The translations under genes were made by a program, and so were the position numbers. A stretch of 64,000 nucleotides of DNA, from NCBI RefSeq assembly GCF_902459685.1, contig NZ_CABPSF010000009.1:177290-241289 (forward strand), given 5' to 3'. Positions 9,749 to 18,273 of this stretch are shown in pieces; positions within the stretch are counted from its first letter, which is position 1, and every line of letters starts with the position of its first letter. Under the pieces are notes generated by a model. That model was not told where the DNA came from. It saw nothing but the letters and a program-made list of their open reading frames with translations, and searched no databases. This stretch comes from Pandoraea iniqua (GTDB lineage: Bacteria; Pseudomonadota; Gammaproteobacteria; Burkholderiales; Burkholderiaceae).

Positions 9749-10399
9749 TCAGGCGGCGTTCGGCAGGATGGCACCGAGCAGGCGTCGCGCGTTACGCACC
9801 TGACGCTTGATCGCGTAATCGAAGGCGGCGACCTGATCCTGCATCATTTCCGAGAGCATCGACTGCGTGTCGGCGGGCGGCAGGCTGAGGTAACCGTCGG
9901 CTTCGCCATAGGCGTAGTTGATTTCCATGCCGGCCTTCTTTGCGATGCGCATCATGCGGGCGTTGCGCGACAGGCAGTGCATGTAGAGCGTATCGACGCG
10001 CTTGTTGCGGCAGTGGATGGAGGCACGTTCGAACAGACGCGAGCCGATGCCGCGGCCACGAGCCGATTCCAGTACCGAGACGCCGAATTCGGCGACACGG
10101 CCGTTCTTGCCTTCGGGGAGTTGTGCCACGTGGGCGACCGCGACCAGCGCCAGATTGTCGTCGTAGACGCCGAGCAGGCTGTCACGCGAGAAGTCGAGGC
10201 TGGCGACGTAGCGGGTAATCACGTCGTCGGTGACGGCCTGACCGAAACGCAGCAGGCGGTCTTCTTCGCCCAGCGCCAGAAAGTGGCGTTGCAGGCGGTG
10301 GATGTCGCCCGACGTCAGCTCACGAATCAGCACGCTCGACCGCTCGTTGGCGGCAACCGTCGCGCGGGCGACGTCGGGCGTGTGGTTCGGGGCAGTCAT
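9749..10399 (-). CDS. GNAT family N-acetyltransferase
   Basis: A 216-residue cytoplasmic protein when started at the ATG preceded by AAGGAA; a longer start 11 codons upstream lacks a ribosome site. The acetyl-CoA-binding motif A is visible as ESARGRGIGSRLFERA, with the R-x-x-G-x-G/A turn as RGRGIG. The preceding strand EFGVSVL and following helix are typical. The acceptor is unknown. It sits alone between two terminators, so it is probably transcribed by itself. Confidence 0.82.
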   Translation of the reverse strand: MTAPNHTPDVARATVAANERSSVLIRELTSGDIHRLQRHFLALGEEDRLLRFGQAVTDDVITRYVASLDFSRDSLLGVYDDNLALVAVAHVAQLPEGKNGRVAEFGVSVLESARGRGIGSRLFERASIHCRNKRVDTLYMHCLSRNARMMRIAKKAGMEINYAYGEADGYLSLPPADTQSMLSEMMQDQVAAFDYAIKRQVRNARRLLGAILPNAA

Positions 10400-10575
10400 G
10401 GCGTATTCCTTGGTGTTCTTTCGAGCGTGCACTGAATTGTGCGGCGCAAAAGAATTATAGCCGAACGGCTAGGTAAAAACCCTAGGAAATAAAAGCGCGC
10501 CGTGGAAGGAAACGTCTAAGTGCCTGAAGAATGGCGTGTTTTCTCGATAGTTCGCGTCGGACCATCAGGGGAGGG

Positions 10576-10618
10576 GTTGCTGCGAAGCAACAAGAAAGGG
10601 CGAAATTCGCCCTTTTTG
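10576..10618. terminator. intrinsic terminator with adjacent hairpin
   Basis: AAAGGGCGAA and TTCGCCCTTT pair across a single A and run into T5 (10595-10618). Directly before it GTTGCT/AGCAAC forms a second small hairpin (10576-10591). It lies between the acetyltransferase start region and the end of the TetR gene. On the minus strand the preceding A-rich sequence would supply the T run for the TetR gene. Confidence 0.75.
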
Positions 10619-10647
10619 TCGTAAGTGGTCGCTCACTTCGATGGTGT

Positions 10648-11304
10648 TCAGGCCTGCGCGGAGCCCGATGTCGCTGCGGCGGTCGCGCCGGTCGTCTCGG
10701 GCAGCGGCTGGGCAAGACCGTGTTCCAGCACACCGATCACTTCATCGGCGAAGTCGCGGTAGCGCATGCGGCCGCCCGGCTTGAGCCACGTGAAGGTCCA
10801 GTTGATCATGCCGAACAGCATCATCGTGAGCGCCGTCTGATTGGGCTTGCCCACGCGCTCGGGGAACGCGCGCGATAACTGACGGGAGAAGGCACCGACC
10901 ACATCGCGCTGGCGGTTGAGCACCACTTCGCGCTGTTCGTCGTTGAGGAATTTGACGTCGTTGAGCAGCGCAATGTGGCGCGTCTGCGAGGTTTCGTACT
11001 CGTCCAGAAACGCACGGATCAGTTCATGAAACGTTTCGCGCTCGGAGAGCCCGCGCCGCTGGCCAAGGGCTTCGACTTCCGTGACGATCAGCATCAGCCG
11101 CTGCGTGTAGCGGTCGAGCAGGTCGAACAGGATGGCGTCCTTGCTGGCGTAGTAGTGATAGAGACGGGCTTTCGACGTGCCGCAGGCGGCGGCCAGTTCC
11201 GACATCGACGTGCTGGGATAGCTCGCGCGGGCAAAGGCCTCGGCGGCGACATCGAGAATCTGTTCGCGCTGCGACTCGTGGTCGGGCGCCTTGGTACGTG
11301 CCAT
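10648..11304 (-). CDS. paaR: TetR family regulator, probable PaaR
   Basis: A 218-residue TetR-type repressor. The N-terminal helix-turn-helix occupies about residues 12-58 (QILDVAAEAFARASYPSTSM, then SKARLYHYYASKDAI). The C-terminal helical domain would bind an effector. It is encoded on the same strand and just past paaABCDE, separated by one gene. The paaA promoter holds a perfect palindrome of TetR-operator type. In Burkholderia the phenylacetate operon is controlled by a TetR protein, PaaR, released by phenylacetyl-CoA, so the context supports the name; direct binding is inferred. Confidence 0.75.
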   Translation of the reverse strand: MARTKAPDHESQREQILDVAAEAFARASYPSTSMSELAAACGTSKARLYHYYASKDAILFDLLDRYTQRLMLIVTEVEALGQRRGLSERETFHELIRAFLDEYETSQTRHIALLNDVKFLNDEQREVVLNRQRDVVGAFSRQLSRAFPERVGKPNQTALTMMLFGMINWTFTWLKPGGRMRYRDFADEVIGVLEHGLAQPLPETTGATAAATSGSAQA

Positions 11305-11313
11305 AAACGGGGG

Positions 11314-12111
11314 TTACTCCAGTCGTAGATCGCACGCTGCGGGCACGGTGGTGTCGCCGCGCAACGCGAGCCGGCCCGCCGCACCGAGTTCGCGGCAGCG
11401 CCAGAGCAGAAAACTGTCGGTCGCGAAAAAACCTTCGACGCGCGGCATCATTTCACCGAGAAACGCGGCCATCGGCATCCACGTCACCGGCGCCCGATCG
11501 AGAATCTGGTCATCGATTTCGGCGAACGTCGCACCTTCGAAGGTGTTGTGCACCCAGCGGCGCACTTGGGTATTCACTTGCTTGAGCGCTCGCCATTCCA
11601 GTGACAACCGGCCGATCCGCAGCAGCGAAATCGGGGCGATACGGGCGAAGCGCTCGGCCAGCACTTCCGGCGCGTACATGCCGACGCTAGTGCGGCGATT
11701 GGCATCCTGCGCCGTCGCCGTCTGGGCAGACGGGGCCAGATCGGTACTGCGCAGCACGATCTCGTTCAGCCGCGCGGGGGTGTTGCGCAGCATGAACGCC
11801 ACGCGCCGCAGCGTGAGCTGGTCGGAAGCACTGTCGCCGTGCCAGCAAACCACCGCATTGTCGCCTTCCACCAACCGTTGCAGCGATGCCAGTTCCTCGC
11901 GCAACTCACCCGCATAATCGCGGCCGGCGGAGGGGACGACACGTTGCCAGAAGGCGGCGCGTTGCCGCTCGTTCTCGTCGATTTCGCGCAACGGGCCAAC
12001 GGCCAGATCGTCACGTAAGACAAGGACAGGGTCGGCGCGAAGCGCTTGCGCCATCGCCGCGCGCAACTGCTGCGCGGCGACATCGCCACAGACGACATGG
12101 ATGGTATTCAT
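11314..12111 (-). CDS. DUF1835 domain protein
   Basis: A 265-residue protein starting IHVVCGDVAAQQLRAA, the pattern I associate with DUF1835. This is followed by LRDDLAVGPL and, near residue 90, a conserved CWHGDSASDQL segment. The C-terminal part resembles the DUF3658 partner usually fused to it. No function is established that I can name. It lies between the paa operon and the TetR gene on the same strand, nine bases before the TetR gene, so it may be cotranscribed with the regulator rather than take part in phenylacetate breakdown. Confidence 0.7.
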   Translation of the reverse strand: MNTIHVVCGDVAAQQLRAAMAQALRADPVLVLRDDLAVGPLREIDENERQRAAFWQRVVPSAGRDYAGELREELASLQRLVEGDNAVVCWHGDSASDQLTLRRVAFMLRNTPARLNEIVLRSTDLAPSAQTATAQDANRRTSVGMYAPEVLAERFARIAPISLLRIGRLSLEWRALKQVNTQVRRWVHNTFEGATFAEIDDQILDRAPVTWMPMAAFLGEMMPRVEGFFATDSFLLWRCRELGAAGRLALRGDTTVPAACDLRLE

Positions 12112-12127
12112 GCCGGTAGTTTACGGT

Positions 12128-12169
12128 ATTCCCGGTACCTCGGGTTGACGCTCCCGTAATGCCGGGAAT
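12128..12169. repeat. inverted repeat upstream of DUF1835 gene
   Basis: ATTCCCGG (12128-12135) and CCGGGAAT (12162-12169) form an 8-bp inverted repeat with a 26-base interval. It sits just upstream of the DUF1835/TetR pair, where a promoter would be, so it may be a regulator site. There is no T run, so it is not an obvious terminator of paaE. Confidence 0.4.
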
Positions 12170-12282
12170 AATCGACGCATTGGCACCAATTCAAGGCAAA
12201 TCCCGTTGCGATGACGTGGCGTTCGGGAGCGTTCGCACCGGGCGGCAACAGAATCCGCCGCCCTGCGCACCCAACGGCGGGC

Positions 12283-13371
12283 TTAGCGCTCGTCGTAGCT
12301 GACCACTACGCGTTCCGTCAACGGACGTGCCTGACACGTCAGCACGAAACCTTGTTCCACCTCGTAATCTTCCAGCGTGTAGTTCTTTTCCATCGCCACT
12401 TCGCCTTCGAGCACCTTGGCGCGGCACGTGCAGCACACGCCGCCCTTGCAGGCGTACGGCAGCGAGAGTCCGGCCGCGAGACCCGTGTCGAGAATGCTCT
12501 GGCCTTCGTACGGCTGACGCAGGCGGCGTTCCTTGCCGTCCATGACGACGACCAGCTCGGCCATCGGCGTGTCGTCGGTGATCACCACCGCCTTCACCGG
12601 GGCTTGCGACGTGGGCACACCGAAGCGCTCGACGTGGATCTTTTCCTTCGCGACACCAGCGGCGGCCAGTGCGGCTTCGGCGGCATCCATCATCGGGCCC
12701 GGCCCGCAGATGAACGCTTCGTCGATGCTCGACGGCGGGATCAGCGTATCGAGAAACGCCGAGCACTTGTCCTGATTGAGCAGGCCGTTGAACAACTCGA
12801 CTTCCTGCGCTTCGTCCGAGAGCACGTGATACAGGCGCAGACGGCCCAGATACGTGTTCTTCAGGTCTTCCAGCGCTTCGGCAAACATGATGGCAGGCAC
12901 CGAGCGGTTGCCGTACACGAGCGTGAACTGGCTGTTCGGCTCCGAAGCCAGCGTCGTCTTGATGAGCGCGAGCATCGGCGTGATACCCGAGCCACCGGCA
13001 AAGCCGACGTAATGCTTGGCATGCTCAGGCGACAGACGCGTGAAAAAGCGGCCGTCCGGCGTCATCACGTCGATCTGCTGGCCCGGCTTCAACTGGTCGT
13101 TGGCGAAGTTCGAGAACTTGCCGCCCGGCACGCGCTTGATACCCACGCGCAATTCGCCGGTCGCCTCGTAGTCGGGAACGCCTACGCAAATGGAGTAGGA
13201 GCGGCGGGCTTCCTCGCCTTCGATCTGCGTCTTGAGCGTGAGGAACTGGCCTTGCGTGAAACGGTAGGCGTCGCGCAGGGCTTCCGGCACGGTGAACGCG
13301 ATCGAGATGGCGTCGGCGGTCTCGGGACGGATTTCGCGAATGGTCAGCGAATGGAATTGCGGGGTCGTCAT
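12283..13371 (-). CDS. paaE: phenylacetyl-CoA epoxidase reductase subunit PaaE
   Basis: A 362-residue cytoplasmic oxidoreductase, the electron-transfer component of the ring 1,2-epoxidase acting on phenylacetyl-CoA. The N-terminal ferredoxin-NADP reductase module has RSYSICV (flavin binding, near residue 65) and GFAGGSGITPM (NAD(P) binding, near residue 120). The C-terminal plant-type 2Fe-2S domain carries CKGGVCCTC and a fourth cysteine in LTCQARP. The start chosen gives the usual length and begins MTTPQFHSL; the open frame extends upstream but overlaps paaD. It is the last gene of the paaABCDE run. Confidence 0.93.
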   Translation of the reverse strand: MTTPQFHSLTIREIRPETADAISIAFTVPEALRDAYRFTQGQFLTLKTQIEGEEARRSYSICVGVPDYEATGELRVGIKRVPGGKFSNFANDQLKPGQQIDVMTPDGRFFTRLSPEHAKHYVGFAGGSGITPMLALIKTTLASEPNSQFTLVYGNRSVPAIMFAEALEDLKNTYLGRLRLYHVLSDEAQEVELFNGLLNQDKCSAFLDTLIPPSSIDEAFICGPGPMMDAAEAALAAAGVAKEKIHVERFGVPTSQAPVKAVVITDDTPMAELVVVMDGKERRLRQPYEGQSILDTGLAAGLSLPYACKGGVCCTCRAKVLEGEVAMEKNYTLEDYEVEQGFVLTCQARPLTERVVVSYDER

Positions 13372-13421
13372 CGTGGGCTTCCTTGCCGCCGGCACCCGCC
13401 GGTCGGGATCAATCGGATCAA

Positions 13422-14021
13422 TCAATAGGGCTTGAAGTAGTCGAACGGCTCGCGGCACGTACGGCAACGGTAATGCGCCTTGCACGCGGTCGAGCCGAAC
13501 GCCGATACCACTTCCGTGTCGCTCGAACCGCAGTGCGGGCACGGCACACCGTCTTTCGGGCGGCCGTAGAACGTGATCTTGCGCGGTGCGTCGGCGGCTA
13601 CCGCATGCGCGCCCGTGGGCGGTGCAATGCCGTAGCCGCGCAGCTTCTCGCGGGCCTCCGGGCTGATCCAGTCGGTGGTCCACGCGGGCGCCAGCACGGT
13701 CTTGATGTGCCACGGGCCGAGGCCCGCGCGCGTCATCGCGGCGTCGATGTCTTCGGCGATCTGTTGCATCGCCGGACACCCCGAGTACGTCGGCGTAATC
13801 ACGATCTCGAACGACGTCACGTCATCCGCGTTCTGCACCACGCGCACGTCGCGCAGAATGCCGAGTTCGCGAATCGACACGACCGGAATCTCGGGATCGG
13901 GCACCGATTCGAGCGTCTGCCACGCGAGCGGCAGCGAGGCTTCCGATGCCGGTGTCAGCACGTCGGGTGCGACGGGCGGGGTGAGCGGCAGATTCATGAT
14001 CGTGTCGAGGTGCGTGTGCAT
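13422..14021 (-). CDS. paaD: phenylacetyl-CoA epoxidase maturation protein PaaD
   Basis: A protein of about 199 residues needed to mature the PaaABCE epoxidase, related to MIP18/SufT iron-sulfur assembly factors. The central segment SVPDPEIPVVSIRELGILRDV and TPTYSGCPAM match the DUF59-like fold. The C-terminus has a zinc-ribbon-like cysteine set (CPHC near residue 165 and CRTC near residue 188). No strong ribosome site separates the ATG at 14021 from a second ATG at 13997, so the start is uncertain by eight codons. It follows paaC by about 20 bases. Confidence 0.88.
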   Translation of the reverse strand: MHTHLDTIMNLPLTPPVAPDVLTPASEASLPLAWQTLESVPDPEIPVVSIRELGILRDVRVVQNADDVTSFEIVITPTYSGCPAMQQIAEDIDAAMTRAGLGPWHIKTVLAPAWTTDWISPEAREKLRGYGIAPPTGAHAVAADAPRKITFYGRPKDGVPCPHCGSSDTEVVSAFGSTACKAHYRCRTCREPFDYFKPY

Positions 14022-14041
14022 GGCGGGCGTCGCGTGACCAG

Positions 14042-14845
14042 TTACCAGCTCGCGCCGGGATGCTGACGCGCGATGACCTGCATCTCGCCGAGCAGGTAGC
14101 TCATGTGCTCGGAGTGATGGCCGAACTTGCCCGTGCTCTCGAACGCGCCGGTGGCCGGGGCGCTGAGCGTGGCTTCGTCGAGCGCGTCGGTCACGACGGC
14201 CTGCCATGCATCCTTCAGATCGGACATGGTCACGCCCGTGCCGGCAGCGGCCGCGGCGTCTTCGAGCGCATCGCGCTTGAAGATTTCGTTCATGTACGGC
14301 ATCAGGTAGTCGAGGGCAGCCTGCGCGCGACGGTGCGACTCTTCCGTGCCGTCGCCAAAGCGCACCAGCCAGTCGCGGGCGTGATGCAGGTGGTAATGCG
14401 CTTCCTTGACCGACTTCGCGGCGATGGCGGCGAGTTCGGCGTCGCCCGACTGCGCGAGCGCTTGCCAGACTTCGACCATCAGGGCCGAGTACAGGAAGTT
14501 GCGCACGATCGTCACGGCGTAGTCGCGCTCGGCGGCCGAGGTACCGGCGGTCGGGCCGTAATGCGGCAGTTCGACGAGCGTCCAGTTACGGAAGGCGAAC
14601 TCGTCGCGCCAGAAGGCGTAGTCGTCTTCCTGCTTGGCGAGGCCGGTCAGTTCGGTTTCGAGCTTGGCGGCGTGTTGATAGAGCATGCGTGCCTGCCCGA
14701 TCAGATCGAGGCTCAGGTTGGTGAGCGCGATGTCTTCTTCGAGCACGGGGCCGTGGCCGCACCATTCCGCGTTGCGCTGACCGAGGATCAGCGCGTTGTC
14801 GGCAAGGCGCAGCAGATAGGACAGGTGTTCCTGCGTCGGTTTCAT
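14042..14845 (-). CDS. paaC: phenylacetyl-CoA epoxidase structural subunit PaaC
   Basis: A 267-residue ferritin-like helical protein, the non-catalytic partner of PaaA in the epoxidase core. Features seen are LRLADNALILGQRNAEWCGHGP at the start, SLDLIGQARMLYQHAA and KEAHYHLHHARDWLVRFGDG. These are the usual PaaC blocks but with metal ligands incomplete compared with PaaA. It lies between paaB and paaD on the same strand. Confidence 0.93.
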   Translation of the reverse strand: MKPTQEHLSYLLRLADNALILGQRNAEWCGHGPVLEEDIALTNLSLDLIGQARMLYQHAAKLETELTGLAKQEDDYAFWRDEFAFRNWTLVELPHYGPTAGTSAAERDYAVTIVRNFLYSALMVEVWQALAQSGDAELAAIAAKSVKEAHYHLHHARDWLVRFGDGTEESHRRAQAALDYLMPYMNEIFKRDALEDAAAAAGTGVTMSDLKDAWQAVVTDALDEATLSAPATGAFESTGKFGHHSEHMSYLLGEMQVIARQHPGASW

Positions 14846-14894
14846 GTTCTGGTGTCTCGCTCGGGGCGCGCCGTGACAGACGGCGCGCAGCCAC

Positions 14895-15191
14895 TTACAT
14901 GTGGTTCACTTCTTCCGGCAACTGATAGAAGGTCGGGTGGCGGTAGATCTTGTCGGCGGCCGGGTCGAACAGTTCGGCCTTGTCTTCCGGTGCCGAGGCC
15001 GTGATGGCGGCCGAGGGCACGACCCAGAGGCTCACGCCTTCCTGTCGGCGCGTGTACACGTCGCGCGCCATGCGCAGCGCCATTTCGGCGTCGGCGGCGT
15101 GCAGGCTGCCGCTGTGCTTATGTTCGAGGCCCATCTTGCTGCGCACGAACACTTCCCAGAGGGGCCATTCCTTGTTGCTTGCTTGCGTCAT
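14895..15191 (-). CDS. paaB: phenylacetyl-CoA epoxidase small subunit PaaB
   Basis: A 98-residue subunit bridging PaaAC units. The stretch WPLWEVFVRSKMGLEHKHSG near the start and HAADAEMALRMARDVYTRR are diagnostic of PaaB, and the length is normal. It is encoded between paaA and paaC with short gaps, as in other paa operons. Confidence 0.93.
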   Translation of the reverse strand: MTQASNKEWPLWEVFVRSKMGLEHKHSGSLHAADAEMALRMARDVYTRRQEGVSLWVVPSAAITASAPEDKAELFDPAADKIYRHPTFYQLPEEVNHM

Positions 15192-15278
15192 GATCGTTCC
15201 TGTGCGGGGCGTCCCGCGTGTCTGTGAGGTTGCCGCTGGCGCACGTGACTGGCCGGGCGGCTGGTTCGGGCAGCTTGT

Positions 15279-16286
15279 TCAGGCGGCTTGTTTTTCAGCG
15301 CGCTGACGTTGCTTCGCCGCGTGGGCGAGGGCGGCGTCGCGCACCCAGGCGCCGTTGTCGTGCGCGGCCACGCGGGTGCCCACACGTTCCTTGTTGCACG
15401 GGCCTTCGCCGTTCACGACACGCCAGAATTCCGACCAGTCGATCTCGCCGTAGTCGTGGGCCTTGCGGGCTTCGTTCCACTTCAGATCCGGATCGGGGAA
15501 GGTCACGCCGAGCACGCGGGCTTGTTCGATGGCGGCGTCGACAAACTTCTGACGCAGGTCGTCGTTCGAAATGCGCTTGATGCCCCACTTCATGGTCTGC
15601 GCGCTGTGGATCGATTCCTTGTCGCTCGGGCCGAACATCATCAGCACCGGCCACCACCAGCGGTTGACGGCTTCCTGCACCATGTCGCGCTGGGCCTGCG
15701 TGCCGTTCATCATCGAGAGCAGGGCGTCGAAGCCCTGACGCTGATGGAACGACTCTTCCTTACAGACGCGGATCATCGCGCGCGCATACGGGCCATATGA
15801 GCAGCGGCACAGCGGCACTTGGTTCATGATGGCGGCGCCATCGACCAGCCAGCCGATCACGCCGACGTCGGCCCACGTGAGCGTGGGGTAATTGAAGATG
15901 CTGGAGTACTTGGCCTTGCCCGAGTGCAGCGCGTCGATCATCTGGTCGCGCGACGTGCCGAGGGTTTCAGCGGCGGAATAGAGATAGAGACCGTGGCCGG
16001 CTTCGTCCTGCACCTTGGCCAACAGGATCGCTTTGCGCTTGAGGCTGGGGGCGCGCGAAATCCAGTTGCCTTCCGGCAGCATGCCGACGACTTCCGAGTG
16101 CGCGTGCTGCGAAATCTGGCGCACGAGCGTCTTGCGGTACTCGACGGGCATGTAGTCCTGCGGCTCGATCTTCTGATCGGCGGCCATGCGCGCGTCGAAG
16201 CGGGCTTGTTGCTGCTGCTCCGTCTCGCTCAGGGTGCGCACGCCCTTGGGGCTGTTGCCGGCCAGATCGATGGCTTGCGTATACAT
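15279..16286 (-). CDS. paaA: phenylacetyl-CoA epoxidase catalytic subunit PaaA
   Basis: A 335-residue di-iron catalytic subunit that inserts oxygen into the ring of phenylacetyl-CoA. Metal-ligand motifs of the ferritin-like fold are visible as [10 protein letters not shown] (E-x-x-H) and [10 protein letters not shown] (E-x-x-H). The start [10 protein letters not shown] gives the usual length; an upstream ATG seven codons earlier is in frame but lies in the leader. It is the first gene of the operon, about 40 bases from a consensus promoter with an embedded palindromic operator. Confidence 0.94.
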   Translation of the reverse strand: MYTQAIDLAGNSPKGVRTLSETEQQQQARFDARMAADQKIEPQDYMPVEYRKTLVRQISQHAHSEVVGMLPEGNWISRAPSLKRKAILLAKVQDEAGHGLYLYSAAETLGTSRDQMIDALHSGKAKYSSIFNYPTLTWADVGVIGWLVDGAAIMNQVPLCRCSYGPYARAMIRVCKEESFHQRQGFDALLSMMNGTQAQRDMVQEAVNRWWWPVLMMFGPSDKESIHSAQTMKWGIKRISNDDLRQKFVDAAIEQARVLGVTFPDPDLKWNEARKAHDYGEIDWSEFWRVVNGEGPCNKERVGTRVAAHDNGAWVRDAALAHAAKQRQRAEKQAA

Positions 16287-16324
16287 AGAGGAAGGCCTCC
16301 GCGGCATATGGGGATATGGAACGC

Positions 16325-16352
16325 ATTATAAACCGACCGGCCGGTCGGTCAA
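16325..16352 (-). promoter_or_regulatory. paa operon promoter with embedded TetR-type operator
   Basis: Reading leftward, TTGACC (16352-16347) and TATAAT (16330-16325) are spaced by 16 bases, a near-consensus sigma-70 promoter. The spacer is nearly filled by a perfect 18-bp palindrome, 16332-16349, whose half-site is ACCGACCGG. A dimer bound there would block RNA polymerase. This fits repression by the PaaR-like TetR protein encoded about 5 kb away and matches the type of site I recall for Burkholderia PaaR. Confidence 0.88.
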
Positions 16353-16407
16353 TAAATGTTTTCCATGAGATGGCGGGGGCGATTGAGGAGGGGTGTTTGC
16401 GCCCTGA

Positions 16408-17280
16408 TTACGTCCCGATCACCTCGGCCGCACAGGCCATCAACCCCTTGATCAGCCGTGCCCGGGGCGACGCCCGGTGCCACAGCAAGCCGAAACGACG
16501 GCGCTCGACGGGGGCTGGCAGCGGCAGACGCACGATGTTCAGGCCACTCGTGAGCGGTGAGACGATATCGGGCACCAGCGACACGCCCAGCCGGCGGTCC
16601 ACCATCATGGCGATGGCCATCAGCGAATTCAGTTCGAACAACTCGTTCGGCACGATCTTGGCCGCGCGCAGGTAATGGTCGGCCTGCTTGCCGCCGCCCA
16701 GCGACCGGTCATAGCGGATGAACGGCTCGCGCCGCAGCAACGAGTGTGGATCTTCATTCGCCAGATGCGACGGCGCCAACACCACGATCGGCTCCTCGCG
16801 CAGCAAGTGCCAGTCGTAGGCCTTAGGCAGCGCAAACGGCGGATGCAGGCAGATGGCCACGTCCAGATCGCCGCGCTGCAAGGTTTCGTACAACTCCATG
16901 GACGTGCCCGCACGAATCAGTACCTTGGCTTGCGGAAACGCCGTCGAGAAGTTCGCCAGCACGTCGGGCAGCAAACTGAGCAACGCCGTCGTAATGGTGC
17001 CGATCCGCAGTTCGCCCGAGGGTTCGTCGGTCAGCGCCACGGCTTTGAGCTCGGCTGCCTCGCGAACCAGCGCGCGTGCTTTTTCAATCACCCGATGTCC
17101 CGCTTCCGTCGGAATGACGGTCCGCCCCGCGCGCACCAGCAGCGGCACGCCGAGTTCGCGTTCGAGCGCCTGCACCTGTTGGGCGATAGCAGCAGGCGTC
17201 ACCCCGATACGGCGCGCGGCCTCGGCCATCGAGCCGCTATCGACCACGAGCAGAAGATTGGCAAGAAAGGTCGTGTCCAT
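16408..17280 (-). CDS. LysR family transcriptional regulator
   Basis: A 290-residue LysR-type protein. The N-terminal winged helix (residues 3-62) includes VVDSGSMAEAARRIGVTPAAIAQQVQALE with the typical turn, followed by a linker and a periplasmic-binding-like effector domain. It is divergent from the lyase / CoA-transferase / transporter operon, with 103 bases between start codons holding two AT-rich dyads. The classic arrangement means it probably activates that operon and represses itself. The inducer is unknown; a 2-hydroxycarboxylate or its CoA product is plausible. Confidence 0.88.
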   Translation of the reverse strand: MDTTFLANLLLVVDSGSMAEAARRIGVTPAAIAQQVQALERELGVPLLVRAGRTVIPTEAGHRVIEKARALVREAAELKAVALTDEPSGELRIGTITTALLSLLPDVLANFSTAFPQAKVLIRAGTSMELYETLQRGDLDVAICLHPPFALPKAYDWHLLREEPIVVLAPSHLANEDPHSLLRREPFIRYDRSLGGGKQADHYLRAAKIVPNELFELNSLMAIAMMVDRRLGVSLVPDIVSPLTSGLNIVRLPLPAPVERRRFGLLWHRASPRARLIKGLMACAAEVIGT

Positions 17281-17284
17281 AACG

Positions 17285-17327
17285 ATAGATTTTCTATGCT
17301 TTTAAGATAGGTGCAGATAGTTTATCT
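17285..17327. promoter_or_regulatory. LysR-type binding dyads between divergent genes
   Basis: Two short palindromes lie here: ATAGATTTTCTAT (17285-17297) touching the LysR start, and AGATAGTTTATCT (17315-17327). Both are AT-rich T-N11-A-like dyads about 30 bases apart, the usual pair of recognition and activation sites for a LysR regulator. Confidence 0.6.
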
Positions 17328-17383
17328 AAAGCAAGGCGGCACTTAGACTCATTTCCAGTCAGAAGAAAGCAAGGACTGGAGAC

Positions 17384-18268
17384 ATGAGAAGCAAACTCTT
17401 CGTGCCCGCATCGCGGCCGGAGCTCTTCGCCAAGGCGCTCGCCAGCGCGGCGGACGCGCTGTCGTTCGATCTGGAAGATTCCGTCGCCCCCGAGCGTAAG
17501 CACGACGCGCGCAACACCCTGCGTGACTGGCTGCGTACGCCGGGTTCCGCCCACGCCGACAAGCAGCTGATCGTGCGCGTGAACCCGCGCGATACCGCGT
17601 ACTTCGGCGACGACATCGATGCCGTCGTGCAGAACGGCGTTGCCCTGATCAATCTGCCCAAGCCTGAAAGCGCCGACGACGTGCTCGCCGCCGCCGAACG
17701 AATCGAGCAGGCCGAACGCGCCAACGGCGTCACGACGCCCGTACGTCTGCTGCTGAATATCGAATCGCCGCAAGCGCTGCGCCGTGCCGCCGAACTTGCG
17801 GCGGCGCATCCGCGCGTGGCCGGATTGCAGCTGGGTCTTGGTGATTTGTTCGAACCGCTGGGCATGGCACGTCGCGAAACCGCCGCGATCTCGCAAGCGA
17901 TGTTCGCGTTGCGCATGGCCGCCGGGGAGGCGGGCGTTTTTGCCTACGACGCCGCCTTCGCCAATATCAAAGACGAGGCGGGCTTTCGCGCCGAAGCGCA
18001 GCTCGCCAAAGCGATGGGTTTCCTCGGCAAGAGCTGCATTCATCCGAGCCAGATTGCGCTCGCCAACGATGTATTCCGACCGTCCGATGAAGAGATCGCT
18101 CATGCGTTGCGCGTGGTCGATGCCGCACGCACTGCGGCGCGTGATGGCGTCGGTGCCTATGTCGTCGACGGAAAAATGATCGATGTGCCGTTTGTCGAAC
18201 GCGCCCGCGCGCTGGTGAGCAACGCCCGCCGCATGGGCCTGCTGCGCGACGAGCAACCGGTGAACTGA
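17384..18268 (+). CDS. HpcH/HpaI aldolase / citrate lyase beta-like (CitE family) acyl-CoA lyase
   Basis: A 294-residue TIM-barrel lyase. RSKLFVPASRPELFAKAL at the start and DALSFDLEDSVAPE near residue 30 are the CitE signature, with acidic residues that hold magnesium; NIESPQAL carries a further metal ligand. Members cleave malyl-, citramalyl- or related hydroxyacyl-CoA to acetyl-CoA plus an oxo acid. No citrate lyase alpha or gamma genes are present, so it most likely acts on a free CoA thioester made by the CoA-transferase encoded five bases downstream. Malyl-CoA or citramalyl-CoA is the likely substrate. Confidence 0.82.
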   Translation: MRSKLFVPASRPELFAKALASAADALSFDLEDSVAPERKHDARNTLRDWLRTPGSAHADKQLIVRVNPRDTAYFGDDIDAVVQNGVALINLPKPESADDVLAAAERIEQAERANGVTTPVRLLLNIESPQALRRAAELAAAHPRVAGLQLGLGDLFEPLGMARRETAAISQAMFALRMAAGEAGVFAYDAAFANIKDEAGFRAEAQLAKAMGFLGKSCIHPSQIALANDVFRPSDEEIAHALRVVDAARTAARDGVGAYVVDGKMIDVPFVERARALVSNARRMGLLRDEQPVN

Positions 18269-18273
18269 CGGTT

